From: an uncultured Prevotellaceae bacterium | GTDB taxonomy: Bacteria > Bacteroidota > Bacteroidia > Bacteroidales > Muribaculaceae | Direction: 5' to 3' | Assembly: GCA_945983195.1 (NCBI GenBank) | Contig: CAMFSS010000080.1 | Location: 1 to 8,323, forward strand | DNA length: 8,323 nucleotides | Part shown: one piece after another, positions 1 to 6,069 of the stretch | Layout of the letters: each line of letters starts with the position of its first letter | How positions within the stretch are numbered: position 1 is the first letter of the stretch | Notes under the pieces: generated by a model | What the model was told of the DNA's origin: nothing | The model's input: only the letters and a program-made list of their open reading frames with translations | Database searches by the model: none | Made by a program: the position numbers and the translations under genes

Positions 1-27
1 TAACAAAGAAACAAAATTACTGTTTTT

Positions 28-924
28 ATGAGCAAAATTAAAGTTGCCGTAGTAGGCTACGGAAATATCGGCCGTTTTGTGGTCGAGGCACTTTCTGTCG
101 CTCCCGATTTTGAGATTGCGGGAATTGTGCGACGCAGCATAACCAACATTCCTGCCGAGATTGCCAAATACAAGGTCGTTACAAATATTGATGAGCTTGG
201 GAAGGTAGATGTTGCCATTCTCAGCACTCCAACCCGCGAAGTGGAGAAGCACGCTGCCGAATTGCTGGCAAAAGGCATTAACACCGTCGACAGTTTCGAT
301 ATCCATACACAGATTCCGGCTCTTCGAAAGACTCTCGATGCCATTGCCAAGGCTAATGGCACAAAGGCTGTGATTGCTGCCGGTTGGGACCCCGGAAGCG
401 ACTCTGTAGTCCGCACTCTGATGCAGGCTGCTGCCCCCAAGGGTGTAACCTACACTAATTTCGGACCCGGCATGAGCATGGGGCACAGTGTGGCTGTGCG
501 TTCAAAAGCCGGTGTGAAAGATGCTCTCTCAATGACTATTCCTCTCGGAACAGGAATACATCGACGCATGGTGTATGTGGAGCTTGAGGAAGGCGCAAGC
601 CTCGACGAAGTGACAAAGGCCATCAAAGCCGACCCATATTTTGCAAGCGATGAGACTCATGTGATGCAAGTGCCGAGCGTCGACGAAGTTCGCGACATGG
701 GGCACGGCGTACACATGGAGCGAAAGGGCGTTTCAGGACTCACTCAGAACCAGCGTTTTGAGTTCACAATGAGTATCAACAATCCTGCCCTCACTGCACA
801 AATCCTTGTGGGTGTGGCTCGTGCCACTACGCGTCTTGCTCCCGGTGCATACACCATGATTGAGGTGCCGGTAATCGACCTGCTCCCCGGTGACCGCGAT
901 GAGTGGATTTGCCGACTGGTATAA
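28..924 (+). CDS. ddh: meso-diaminopimelate D-dehydrogenase
   Basis: This 298-residue cytoplasmic enzyme should catalyse the NADPH-dependent, reversible conversion of L-2-amino-6-oxopimelate (tetrahydrodipicolinate) and ammonia to meso-diaminopimelate, the one-step branch to lysine and the peptidoglycan cross-linking residue. Seen in the sequence: an N-terminal Rossmann dinucleotide motif GYGNIG (residues 10-15); GWDPG at 119-123, whose Asp is a conserved family residue near the active site; FGPGMSMGHS at 145-154, matching the substrate-pocket segment; Arg179-Arg180 and the NNPALTA segment near 251-257. The length is slightly shorter than the roughly 320 residues of the Corynebacterium enzyme and fits the Bacteroidetes form. 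The start at 28 follows an A-rich stretch typical of this phylum and places the Rossmann fold at the very N-terminus. Its stop lies 10 bp from that of the convergent downstream gene, with no obvious terminator between. Family assignment is firm; kinetic direction is inferred. Confidence 0.95.
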   Translation: MSKIKVAVVGYGNIGRFVVEALSVAPDFEIAGIVRRSITNIPAEIAKYKVVTNIDELGKVDVAILSTPTREVEKHAAELLAKGINTVDSFDIHTQIPALRKTLDAIAKANGTKAVIAAGWDPGSDSVVRTLMQAAAPKGVTYTNFGPGMSMGHSVAVRSKAGVKDALSMTIPLGTGIHRRMVYVELEEGASLDEVTKAIKADPYFASDETHVMQVPSVDEVRDMGHGVHMERKGVSGLTQNQRFEFTMSINNPALTAQILVGVARATTRLAPGAYTMIEVPVIDLLPGDRDEWICRLV

Positions 925-934
925 TGGCGTAAGG

Positions 935-2077
935 CTATTTCAAGAATTTCACTGCCGAGTGCGATGTCTTCACAATGTAGACTCCGCTCGGCAGTTCTTT
1001 TAGCGGCACTAAATTCTGTCCCGCATTGAGGCTGAGATTTTTCACCATCATTCCCGATGCCGCGTAGATTGCTGCCTCGCAGTCGCTTGCAACTGTGATT
1101 GCCGCCTCATTGCCGCGCATTGCCACACGCAGACCGTCGGCATCGTTCCTTGTCATAGCAACTGATGCCTCAGGGTGCAGGTCGAGTCCGCCGCACAGTT
1201 CAGTTGATGTTTCGCCAATCCAGCCGCATTGCTGATTCACGGCAGTGTACACCTTTATGAAGTCGATGTGCGTGAGATTCACAGCATTACCATCGGCATC
1301 CACAGCCCAGTCGATATTGAAGCCCGGGTCTGTATTGTTGGGGCGGTTGTCCACATATCCGTAGTCCATAAATGAGAGGAAGTAGGTGCCATTCATGAGT
1401 TCGGCATTGTTGGCAATGCGAGTTCCGGTGAATGTGCGCTGGTCCGCGGGGATCCCCGGCGGAGAATATGGCTTGGTGTGAACCGTCCCTTTCTGTATGT
1501 ATCCTTCAGCCTCATCGGCATAGTTTGAAGTCCAGCGCACATATTTTCGGTCAGTTATTGCACTATTCGACGGGTCTGGGTCGGCTGTGTGACCATTCTC
1601 AGGCTTGTAGTAGGTGATTTCGAAGCCGTGTTTTGTCGAGTCTTTTGCATATTCGCTGCCTGCAAGTTCCCACCACTCATCATCAGGAAGTCCGTTGCCG
1701 TTGGTGTCGACCGACACCATCACTGCACCGGGTTCGCAACTGCCGCCTTTGGCTGCGCTTTCGGCTGAGAAAGCGTTGCCGAAGAGCTTGAAGTCGTATT
1801 CTCCGCTCACATTCACCACGGGGTGGTCGAATCCCACCACCACATATCCGCCAAAGCCGCCCAGCGATATCATGCCGGGTCGCTCTTCGCCGCAAAGGTT
1901 TTCAGCCACCTTCTCAAGCATCTTCTCATGCGTGTCGCCCTCCTCATATTCAGGCAATTCATTGATAAACTGCCCCGGTGCAGGCTTGTAGTCATACACT
2001 CTGCTCAGATATGGCGACTCAGCAAATGCAGGCATCATAGCCATAGTAAATATCGTTCCAAATAATAAATTCTTCAT
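935..2077 (-). CDS. Secreted cell-surface protein with T9SS-like C-terminal domain, third gene of B12 operon
   Basis: The 380-residue product begins with a signal peptide (MKNLLFGTIF to about AFA at 17-19) that lacks a lipobox cysteine, so it is predicted to be cleaved by signal peptidase I. The middle part (about 65-280) has a Gly-rich start (SLGGFGGYVVVGF, 71-83), a calcium-binding-like loop DTNGNGLPDD (124-133) followed by WWELAGSEY, and several Trp/Tyr-rich strands. This composition is familiar from Bacteroidetes 'cell surface proteins' encoded beside btuB and DUF5074 genes. The last 70 residues resemble a type IX secretion sorting domain, ending LPSGVYIVK...AVKFLK. It follows the btuG-like gene by 95 bp on the same strand; that gap shows no clear promoter or hairpin, so cotranscription is plausible. 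Inference: a surface-attached or secreted accessory of cobalamin uptake, perhaps ligand-binding. No enzymatic motif was recognised, and its molecular function is unknown. Confidence 0.85.
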   Translation of the reverse strand: MKNLLFGTIFTMAMMPAFAESPYLSRVYDYKPAPGQFINELPEYEEGDTHEKMLEKVAENLCGEERPGMISLGGFGGYVVVGFDHPVVNVSGEYDFKLFGNAFSAESAAKGGSCEPGAVMVSVDTNGNGLPDDEWWELAGSEYAKDSTKHGFEITYYKPENGHTADPDPSNSAITDRKYVRWTSNYADEAEGYIQKGTVHTKPYSPPGIPADQRTFTGTRIANNAELMNGTYFLSFMDYGYVDNRPNNTDPGFNIDWAVDADGNAVNLTHIDFIKVYTAVNQQCGWIGETSTELCGGLDLHPEASVAMTRNDADGLRVAMRGNEAAITVASDCEAAIYAASGMMVKNLSLNAGQNLVPLKELPSGVYIVKTSHSAVKFLK

Positions 2078-2172
2078 AATATCTCAAAATAATATCTTTA
2101 TTACTTCAAATCCAATACCGCCACGAGAAGCTCCAAGTATCCTCTGCCCTACCGGTCAGACTAAGCCCTCTA

Positions 2173-3309
2173 TCACCTCTCACAGAACGCAATGTGTGCC
2201 GGAATATCCCCGGTTCGCACGTTCCACCGCTGCACGCCGTCGCTGCTGAAGCAGTAAAGGTAGCCCGGATTCACATAGTTTCGCGCATCGGTAACATAAA
2301 TGTCGTGCGTCAGCGGATTCACTGCTATGCCGTAGGGCTTGCGTATTATGGCATCGGTGCCGTCGGTGATGAAGTTCTCGCTTACCACCTCCTTGCGGTT
2401 CACGTCAACAATGCTGTAAGAGGGCACTGCCGATTGTGTCACATTGCTCCACGCATTGCTCACGATGTAGAGCGAGTCACCCACAAGCGTCATGTCGCTC
2501 ACCGGCACATCAATCTCGGCAATCAGCCTACGTTTGCGCACGTCGTAGCAGAAGAGCTTCGAGGTCGATTCCACATAGTCGCCGCGTGACGAAATCCACA
2601 ATCCACCGCGCGTGTCGCAGCACACGTATTGCAGATTGATGTCGATGTCAATCTCCTCCTCCACCTTGAATGTCGTCAGGTCAATCACGCTTATGCGTCG
2701 CTCATAGTTCGGTACGCGGTAGCCGCCGGAGTTGGCTACGTAGATTTTGCCGTCGACTATCTCCAGTCCGTCGGGTTGGAATCCCACTATGCAGCGTGCC
2801 TCCTCCTTCAGTGTGAGGGTGTCGATTTTTGCCACGAAGCCGAGCTGCTCGTATTCGGGGTCAATCACCACCGGTCCGGCATACGAAGTCACATAGGCAT
2901 ATCCTCCATGAAACTTGATGTAGCGGCAGTTGGGAATGTCAATCTGTCCGATGCGCACGCACGTTGCAGCGTCCATCACCTCCACCTTGTTCGAGCAGTT
3001 CACCACTGCGTAGAGGCGCGAGCCGTAGATGGCAAGGTCGTTGCCTACGTCGCCAAGTTCCTTCGGCACCGAGGGATTGGCCGACCCGTAGATGTTGCGT
3101 GAGTACACACCTGATGTGTAGTCGTAGTAGTCGAGCGTGCACTTGTTGCTGCCCATATTGCCCTCATTGAGCAAATAGAAGCCGCTAATCGCTGTGTATT
3201 CAGGCTTCGACACCTCCACTCTTTCGGGAATGAAGATTTCATCATCGTGTCTGCAAGCTGCAAGCACAGTGAGCAGTAGTGCAATATGTAGAATTTTCAG
3301 TAGTCTCAT
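2173..3309 (-). CDS. btuG: BtuG-like cobalamin-binding surface lipoprotein (DUF5074 beta-propeller)
   Basis: BtuG proteins are outer-membrane surface lipoproteins of gut Bacteroidetes that bind cobalamin very tightly and pass it to BtuB. This 378-residue product has a lipoprotein signal with lipobox LAAC (Cys19), followed by acidic residues (RHDDE), consistent with the Bacteroidetes surface-export signal. The rest is a repeated beta pattern typical of a seven-bladed YncE/DUF5074 propeller: LLNEGNMGSN (47-56), GNDLAIYGSRLYAVVN (89-104), GGYAYVTSYAG (135-145), DGLEIVDGKIYVANSGG (180-196), and late GIAVNPLTHDIYVTDAR. The frame is open to an ATG at 3357, but I chose 3309 because it puts the lipoprotein signal at the N-terminus and a promoter-like TATCTTTG lies between the two starts. 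It sits 61 bp after btuB. B12 contact residues cannot be verified by eye; the assignment rests on family resemblance and the riboswitch-btuB context. Confidence 0.88.
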   Translation of the reverse strand: MRLLKILHIALLLTVLAACRHDDEIFIPERVEVSKPEYTAISGFYLLNEGNMGSNKCTLDYYDYTSGVYSRNIYGSANPSVPKELGDVGNDLAIYGSRLYAVVNCSNKVEVMDAATCVRIGQIDIPNCRYIKFHGGYAYVTSYAGPVVIDPEYEQLGFVAKIDTLTLKEEARCIVGFQPDGLEIVDGKIYVANSGGYRVPNYERRISVIDLTTFKVEEEIDIDINLQYVCCDTRGGLWISSRGDYVESTSKLFCYDVRKRRLIAEIDVPVSDMTLVGDSLYIVSNAWSNVTQSAVPSYSIVDVNRKEVVSENFITDGTDAIIRKPYGIAVNPLTHDIYVTDARNYVNPGYLYCFSSDGVQRWNVRTGDIPAHIAFCER

Positions 3310-3337
3310 ACGGTTGGTTTTCTTGAAAAATGTTCCG

Positions 3338-3345
3338 CAAAGATA
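3338..3345 (-). promoter_or_regulatory. Possible internal promoter (-7 element) for btuG-like gene
   Basis: Read on the minus strand this is TATCTTTG, an exact match to the Bacteroidetes -7 consensus TAnnTTTG. It lies 28 bp before the chosen btuG-like start at 3309, giving an expected 5' untranslated region of roughly 20 nt. No convincing TTG -33 element is visible at the usual distance, so it may be weak. If active, it would let the two distal genes be expressed independently of the riboswitch. It also argues against the alternative start at 3357. Confidence 0.4.
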
Positions 3346-3370
3346 GCAATCCATCATCTTTTTCTTCTCA

Positions 3371-5464
3371 CTAAATTGTTACACTCAGCGTCAGCTTATA
3401 GTTCCTTCCGGGCATCGGGTAATTCCTGATTACCTCATATTGCTGGTCGAAAAGGTTGTTCACCTCCATTTGCGCTTTCATCTTCACGCCGCCGAGCGTG
3501 ATGGTGTAGCCTGCCGATATGTCGTGGGTGTACCACGGCTGCACGTAGTTGGCGCGGATGTTCGACGAGTTGTCGTATCGCTCGCCCACATAGATGAAGC
3601 TGTAGTTGAGGTCGATGCTCCGCCACGCACCGTGCAGCACTGCCGAACCGCTGTGGCGAGGTATGTAGGCTATCTGCCCCTTGTAGGTGCCGGCCTCATC
3701 GGCGGTGTCGGTCGGGTCGCTGAAGTCGCGTGCGCTCTGGAATGTGTAGGCAAGCGATGCGTCGACGTACACATCGCCCGGCAGGCGCAGGTTGGCTTGA
3801 GCCGTCACGTCGGCACCCCATATTCTCACTTGCCCCAGATTCATCATCAGCCAGCGGTATTGCCCGTTGCCCTTTGGCACAGCTATAATCTTGTCGGTCA
3901 CATGGTTGTAGTATCCGTCGGCACTGAGTTTGAAGCCGTGGAAAAAGGCGTGCTTGTCGGTGTTGCTGAATGTGTATTGAAGCCCGAGGTCATATTGGTC
4001 GACCATTTCAGGGCGAAGCGAGGCATTGCCCATGTCGGTGTAGTAGAGGTCGTTGAAAGTGGGCATGCGGAATGCCCTTTTGACGAACGCTCTGAAATCG
4101 AGCACATTACTCTTGCCCGAAAGTGCGCGATAGCTTGCAAAGACGGCTGGTGTGAACTCATGCCGGCTGCTGTGCCTCATGTAGCGGCTGCCCGAAGCTG
4201 CCACTGCCTGTGCGCGGTCGAAGACAAATGTACCCAGCACACTCGCCTGCACCTTGAAGCGGCTGAGTTGCGCTGCCGTGGCAAGTGCTGCCAGCACGCT
4301 GTGGCGCGTGGGATAGGCAAAGTCGCGCAGTGTGGCATCGAGCGTGTTCCACTGGTAGTCCACTGAGAGGTTGGCGTCCCACACGTCGCTGATTATTGCA
4401 TAGTTGTGTGCCGTCGAGATGTAGCACTCCTGTTGCCAGAATTTGTTGTCGATATACATGAGCGTAGTGTCGGGATTGAGGTAGCGCATATAGTCGCGCG
4501 CATATTTCGCGTTCACTTGCAGGCGGTAACGCTCGCCCAGGCGTTTTTGTAGCTGGCCCTGCACAAAGAAGTTGCAGTCCCATTGCCGCTGCGAATTTTT
4601 CCACACGTTGTTCACAATCGCGCCGGGTATTCCCTTGTCGGAGTCGTAGAAGTAGGCCTTGAGGTTCCATTTTCCTTCGTCAATGCGTCCGAACACTCCT
4701 GCCTCCACGCGCAGCGAGTGGATGTCGCCGTTGCGCCGCGTGGCAGTGGTGTCCCATGCTAGCGTGCCGTCGGAGAACACCTTGTGGTAGCGGAACTTGT
4801 ATCTACCCGTAGCGTAGATATATTCTGCGCTCACATTGGCACTCACGCGGTCGCTCAGCTTCTGCTCCAGAAGCAGTGATGGATTGGCAAGCCCAAACGA
4901 CCCGGTGCGCATCGTCAGTTTCACATTGGTGCGCTTCCCTGCAGTGAAATGCGGTTGGCGCGTGCGCAGATAGATGGTGCCTGCTGCACCAAAGTCTTTT
5001 GCCGACTGGAATATGTTGCTTTTTTGTCCGTTGTACATCGAAATCTCCTCGATATTGTCGAGCGAGAACTTGCCCAGGTCAATCTGTCCGTTCTGTGCGT
5101 TGCCAAGTTGCAGTCCGTCGTAGAACACCCCCACATGGTTGGTGCCCATGCTGCGGATGTCAATCGACTTGATGCCTCCCACGCCGCCATAGTCTTTGAT
5201 TTGTGCTCCCGAGAAGTAGCGTATGGCATCGGCTACCGACAGTGCGTTAAGCGACTCCAGCTTTTTTCCGCCAAGTCGCTGCGCCGGTATCACAGCATCG
5301 CGCGATGTGGTGCGCTCCACCACTACCACCTCATTGAGATATTGCATACTGTCAAGCCGCGATGCCACTCGCCCCTCTCCGGGCATTGGATTATCGCCGG
5401 CAAAGGCTGCCGCGGTAGCAGTGGGCAGCATGACAAGCAGCAGAAGTATTCGTAACAATCTCAT
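3371..5464 (-). CDS. btuB: TonB-dependent outer-membrane cobalamin receptor (BtuB-like)
   Basis: This 697-residue protein should import cobalamin or other corrinoids across the outer membrane using TonB-ExbBD energy. Visible parts: a signal peptide (MRLLRILLLL to about AAAFA, residues 1-22); a TonB-box-like segment LNEVVVVERT (43-52); a plug domain about 55-170 with IDIRSMGTNHVGVFYDGLQL (101-120), NAQNGQIDL and the plug end FGAAGTIYLRTR (158-169); then a 22-stranded-type barrel with alternating aromatic and polar residues, ending in MEVNNLFDQQYEVIRNYPMP and a final strand KLTLSVTI. Length is normal for Bacteroidetes BtuB, and there is no N-terminal SusC-like carboxypeptidase-D extension. Substrate assignment comes mainly from context: a cobalamin riboswitch 141 bp upstream of the start and a BtuG-like lipoprotein gene 61 bp downstream. 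The start at 5464 is the only ATG that gives a complete signal peptide. Confidence 0.92.
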   Translation of the reverse strand: MRLLRILLLLVMLPTATAAAFAGDNPMPGEGRVASRLDSMQYLNEVVVVERTTSRDAVIPAQRLGGKKLESLNALSVADAIRYFSGAQIKDYGGVGGIKSIDIRSMGTNHVGVFYDGLQLGNAQNGQIDLGKFSLDNIEEISMYNGQKSNIFQSAKDFGAAGTIYLRTRQPHFTAGKRTNVKLTMRTGSFGLANPSLLLEQKLSDRVSANVSAEYIYATGRYKFRYHKVFSDGTLAWDTTATRRNGDIHSLRVEAGVFGRIDEGKWNLKAYFYDSDKGIPGAIVNNVWKNSQRQWDCNFFVQGQLQKRLGERYRLQVNAKYARDYMRYLNPDTTLMYIDNKFWQQECYISTAHNYAIISDVWDANLSVDYQWNTLDATLRDFAYPTRHSVLAALATAAQLSRFKVQASVLGTFVFDRAQAVAASGSRYMRHSSRHEFTPAVFASYRALSGKSNVLDFRAFVKRAFRMPTFNDLYYTDMGNASLRPEMVDQYDLGLQYTFSNTDKHAFFHGFKLSADGYYNHVTDKIIAVPKGNGQYRWLMMNLGQVRIWGADVTAQANLRLPGDVYVDASLAYTFQSARDFSDPTDTADEAGTYKGQIAYIPRHSGSAVLHGAWRSIDLNYSFIYVGERYDNSSNIRANYVQPWYTHDISAGYTITLGGVKMKAQMEVNNLFDQQYEVIRNYPMPGRNYKLTLSVTI

Positions 5465-5605
5465 AAGCCGAACATTGTGTGTAACATTCAGCCACGGGGA
5501 AACGGCGTAAAAAATCTCAGCCGGTTGAAAAACTCTGTCAGTGGGAATACCTGTTGAAATTCTTGTGAAACAGCCCTATTTCTCCGAAAGCCATAATCAA
5601 TCACA
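5465..5605 (-). other. Leader between B12 aptamer and btuB start (expression platform)
   Basis: These 141 nt separate the end of the aptamer from the btuB ATG and should hold the expression platform. I see no strong GC-rich stem followed by a U-run. The only T-run on the minus strand is six T at 5509-5514, flanked by a weak 4-bp CGGC/GCCG pairing, which is not a convincing terminator. There is no strong Shine-Dalgarno either. Control of translation initiation, as is common for B12 riboswitches, is the more likely mode, but this is inference. Confidence 0.5.
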
Positions 5606-5785
5606 TTCACCGGCAGGTCTTCTGGCTCGTCGCCCTCTTTTTCCCGACTCCTTCCCACCCGATTTCAGACAAGGGCAGTGGACACTGTCGGTGAGGTTGA
5701 TATGCGCGACTTACAGCAGCGGATTCTGCTCAGGATTCGCACCTGATTCCCTTTTCATTGTAGCCCAAGCCACAACACCAATGAA
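5606..5785 (-). promoter_or_regulatory. Cobalamin (adenosylcobalamin-type) riboswitch aptamer
   Basis: On the minus strand the conserved B12 box GCCAGAAGACCTGCC is present at 5612-5626. Upstream of it lie the core pieces AAAGGGAA then GGTGCGAATCC (around 5728-5755) and CCGCTGCTGTAAGT (around 5709-5722), in the order expected for the Rfam cobalamin family. The ends pair as a P1 stem: TTCATTGG (5778-5785) with CCGGTGAA (5606-5613), including two G-U pairs. The 180-nt span is normal. Ligand binding should lower expression of the downstream btuB operon. The class of corrinoid preferred cannot be told by eye. Confidence 0.95.
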
Positions 5786-5792
5786 TTTTCTG

Positions 5793-5822
5793 CAAAGTTA
5801 CAACAAATGAGTGGAAAAACAA
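5793..5822 (-). promoter_or_regulatory. Promoter of the riboswitch-btuB transcript
   Basis: On the minus strand, -7 element TAACTTTG (5793-5800) matches TAnnTTTG. A TTG at 5820-5822 lies 19 nt upstream as a -33 element, close to the usual Bacteroidetes spacing. The predicted transcription start, about 7-10 nt downstream, falls near 5783-5787, exactly where the aptamer's P1 stem begins. The -33 element overlaps the arm of the neighbouring hairpin. Confidence 0.7.
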
Positions 5823-5845
5823 CAAGCTTGCTTGATTGTTTTTCC
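5813..5845 (-). terminator. A/T-rich hairpin 1 upstream of the btuB promoter
   Basis: GGAAAAACAA (5813-5822) is perfectly complementary to TTGTTTTTCC (5836-5845), with an inner AAGC/GCTT pairing around a 2-nt loop. Either strand gives an A-rich arm followed by a T-rich arm, so it could act as a bidirectional Rho-independent terminator shielding the btuB operon. The stem is poor in GC, so strength is uncertain. Confidence 0.5.
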
Positions 5846-5866
5846 CGAATGCCGCCCTAACTTATC

Positions 5867-5895
5867 CAAAGTTACAACAAATGAGGCAGAATCAA
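5867..5895 (-). promoter_or_regulatory. Second, upstream promoter copy
   Basis: The second 19-bp repeat copy carries TAACTTTG at 5867-5874 on the minus strand. A TTG at 5893-5895, part of TTTTTG, lies 18 nt upstream as a -33 element and is closer to the TTTG consensus than in the first copy. Transcripts from here would start near 5858 and meet hairpin 1 after about 15 to 45 nt, so they would either end as a very short RNA or read into the riboswitch. Confidence 0.5.
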
Positions 5896-5922
5896 AAAGA
5901 AAAACTCCGTTTTTCATTTTTG
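5893..5922 (-). terminator. A/T-rich hairpin 2, probable terminator of the beta-barrel operon
   Basis: CAAAAAGAAAAAC (5893-5905) pairs with GTTTTTC-TTTTTG (5909-5922), giving 13 bp with one bulged A and a 3-nt loop. On the minus strand it follows the beta-barrel gene ending at 6070 and ends in a T-rich arm, so it is well placed to terminate that operon. The symmetry allows activity on both strands. Few GC pairs leave its strength uncertain. Confidence 0.5.
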
Positions 5923-6062
5923 TTATGCCGAATGCTGCAACTTGCTCAATAGCATTTGTTCCAAATCTCCTTCAAGAAAGTGCTCGCCTTGCTTGATTCC
6001 AAGAAATTCAAGTATTATGGCTCTTTTGCTGAATTTGCCGGTATGTAGCGTTCTTTGCTATT
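5923..6062 (-). pseudogene. Remnant of a DUF1016/YhcG-type PDDEXK nuclease gene
   Basis: On the minus strand the frame ending with TAA at 5923-5925 reads LEFLGIKQGEHFLEGDLEQM then LLSKLQHSA. This resembles the stretch of DUF1016 (YhcG-like, PDDEXK nuclease domain) proteins that normally precedes 'FLLELGKGF', where the nuclease core begins. Upstream, the homology seems to continue in another frame as NSAKEP (6018-6035), so KEPYILEFLG is rebuilt if one base was lost around 6013-6018. There is no start codon, and the protein is cut before any catalytic residue; the cut coincides with the edge of the CCGAATGC repeat motif. The fragment starts directly after the stop of the beta-barrel gene at 6070. 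It is about 45 codons of a family that is usually 330-380 residues. It looks like debris from a lost insertion; family recognition is by memory of the motif, not by a search. Confidence 0.65.
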
Positions 6063-6069
6063 GTCTGCC

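Larger units (their letters stand above)
5793..5938. repeat. Tandem duplication of a hairpin plus promoter module
   Basis: An identical 19-bp direct repeat occurs at 5793-5811 and 5867-5885 (74 bp apart); it begins CAAAGTTACAAC on the plus strand. Each copy is followed by an A/T-rich hairpin (5813-5845 and 5893-5922) and then by CCGAATGCyGC (5845-5855 and 5928-5938). The hairpin sequences themselves differ, so the copies have diverged or were assembled from a mobile repeat type. Each 19-bp copy contains a TAACTTTG -7 element on the minus strand. Whether this is an old local duplication or two insertions of a dispersed element cannot be decided from one window. Confidence 0.7.

Noticed and set aside
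1442..1460. GC-rich near-palindrome around GGGGATCCCC inside the T9SS-like gene
   Set aside because: It lies in the middle of well-formed coding sequence (PPGIPADQ) and is explained by codon choice; no neighbouring feature needs an operator or recombination site there.
3310..3357. N-terminal extension of the btuG-like gene from the ATG at 3357
   Set aside because: It puts 16 polar residues before a standard lipoprotein signal and would be transcribed across a promoter-like element; the start at 3309 is better.
3440..4366. 308-codon plus-strand open frame opposite btuB
   Set aside because: It is antisense to a clear TonB-dependent receptor, has a His/Val/Cys-rich composition typical of shadow frames and no recognisable domain.
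5462..5476. Four-codon mini-ORF (ATG TTC GGC TTA TGA) whose stop overlaps the btuB start on the minus strand
   Set aside because: It could give translational coupling, but a frame this short is expected by chance and has no ribosome-binding signal of its own.
5541..5810. 89-codon plus-strand open frame
   Set aside because: It runs antisense through the cobalamin riboswitch and has no protein-like features.
5811..5996. 61-codon plus-strand open frame
   Set aside because: It crosses both hairpins and the repeat; the frame is a by-product of A/T-rich non-coding sequence.
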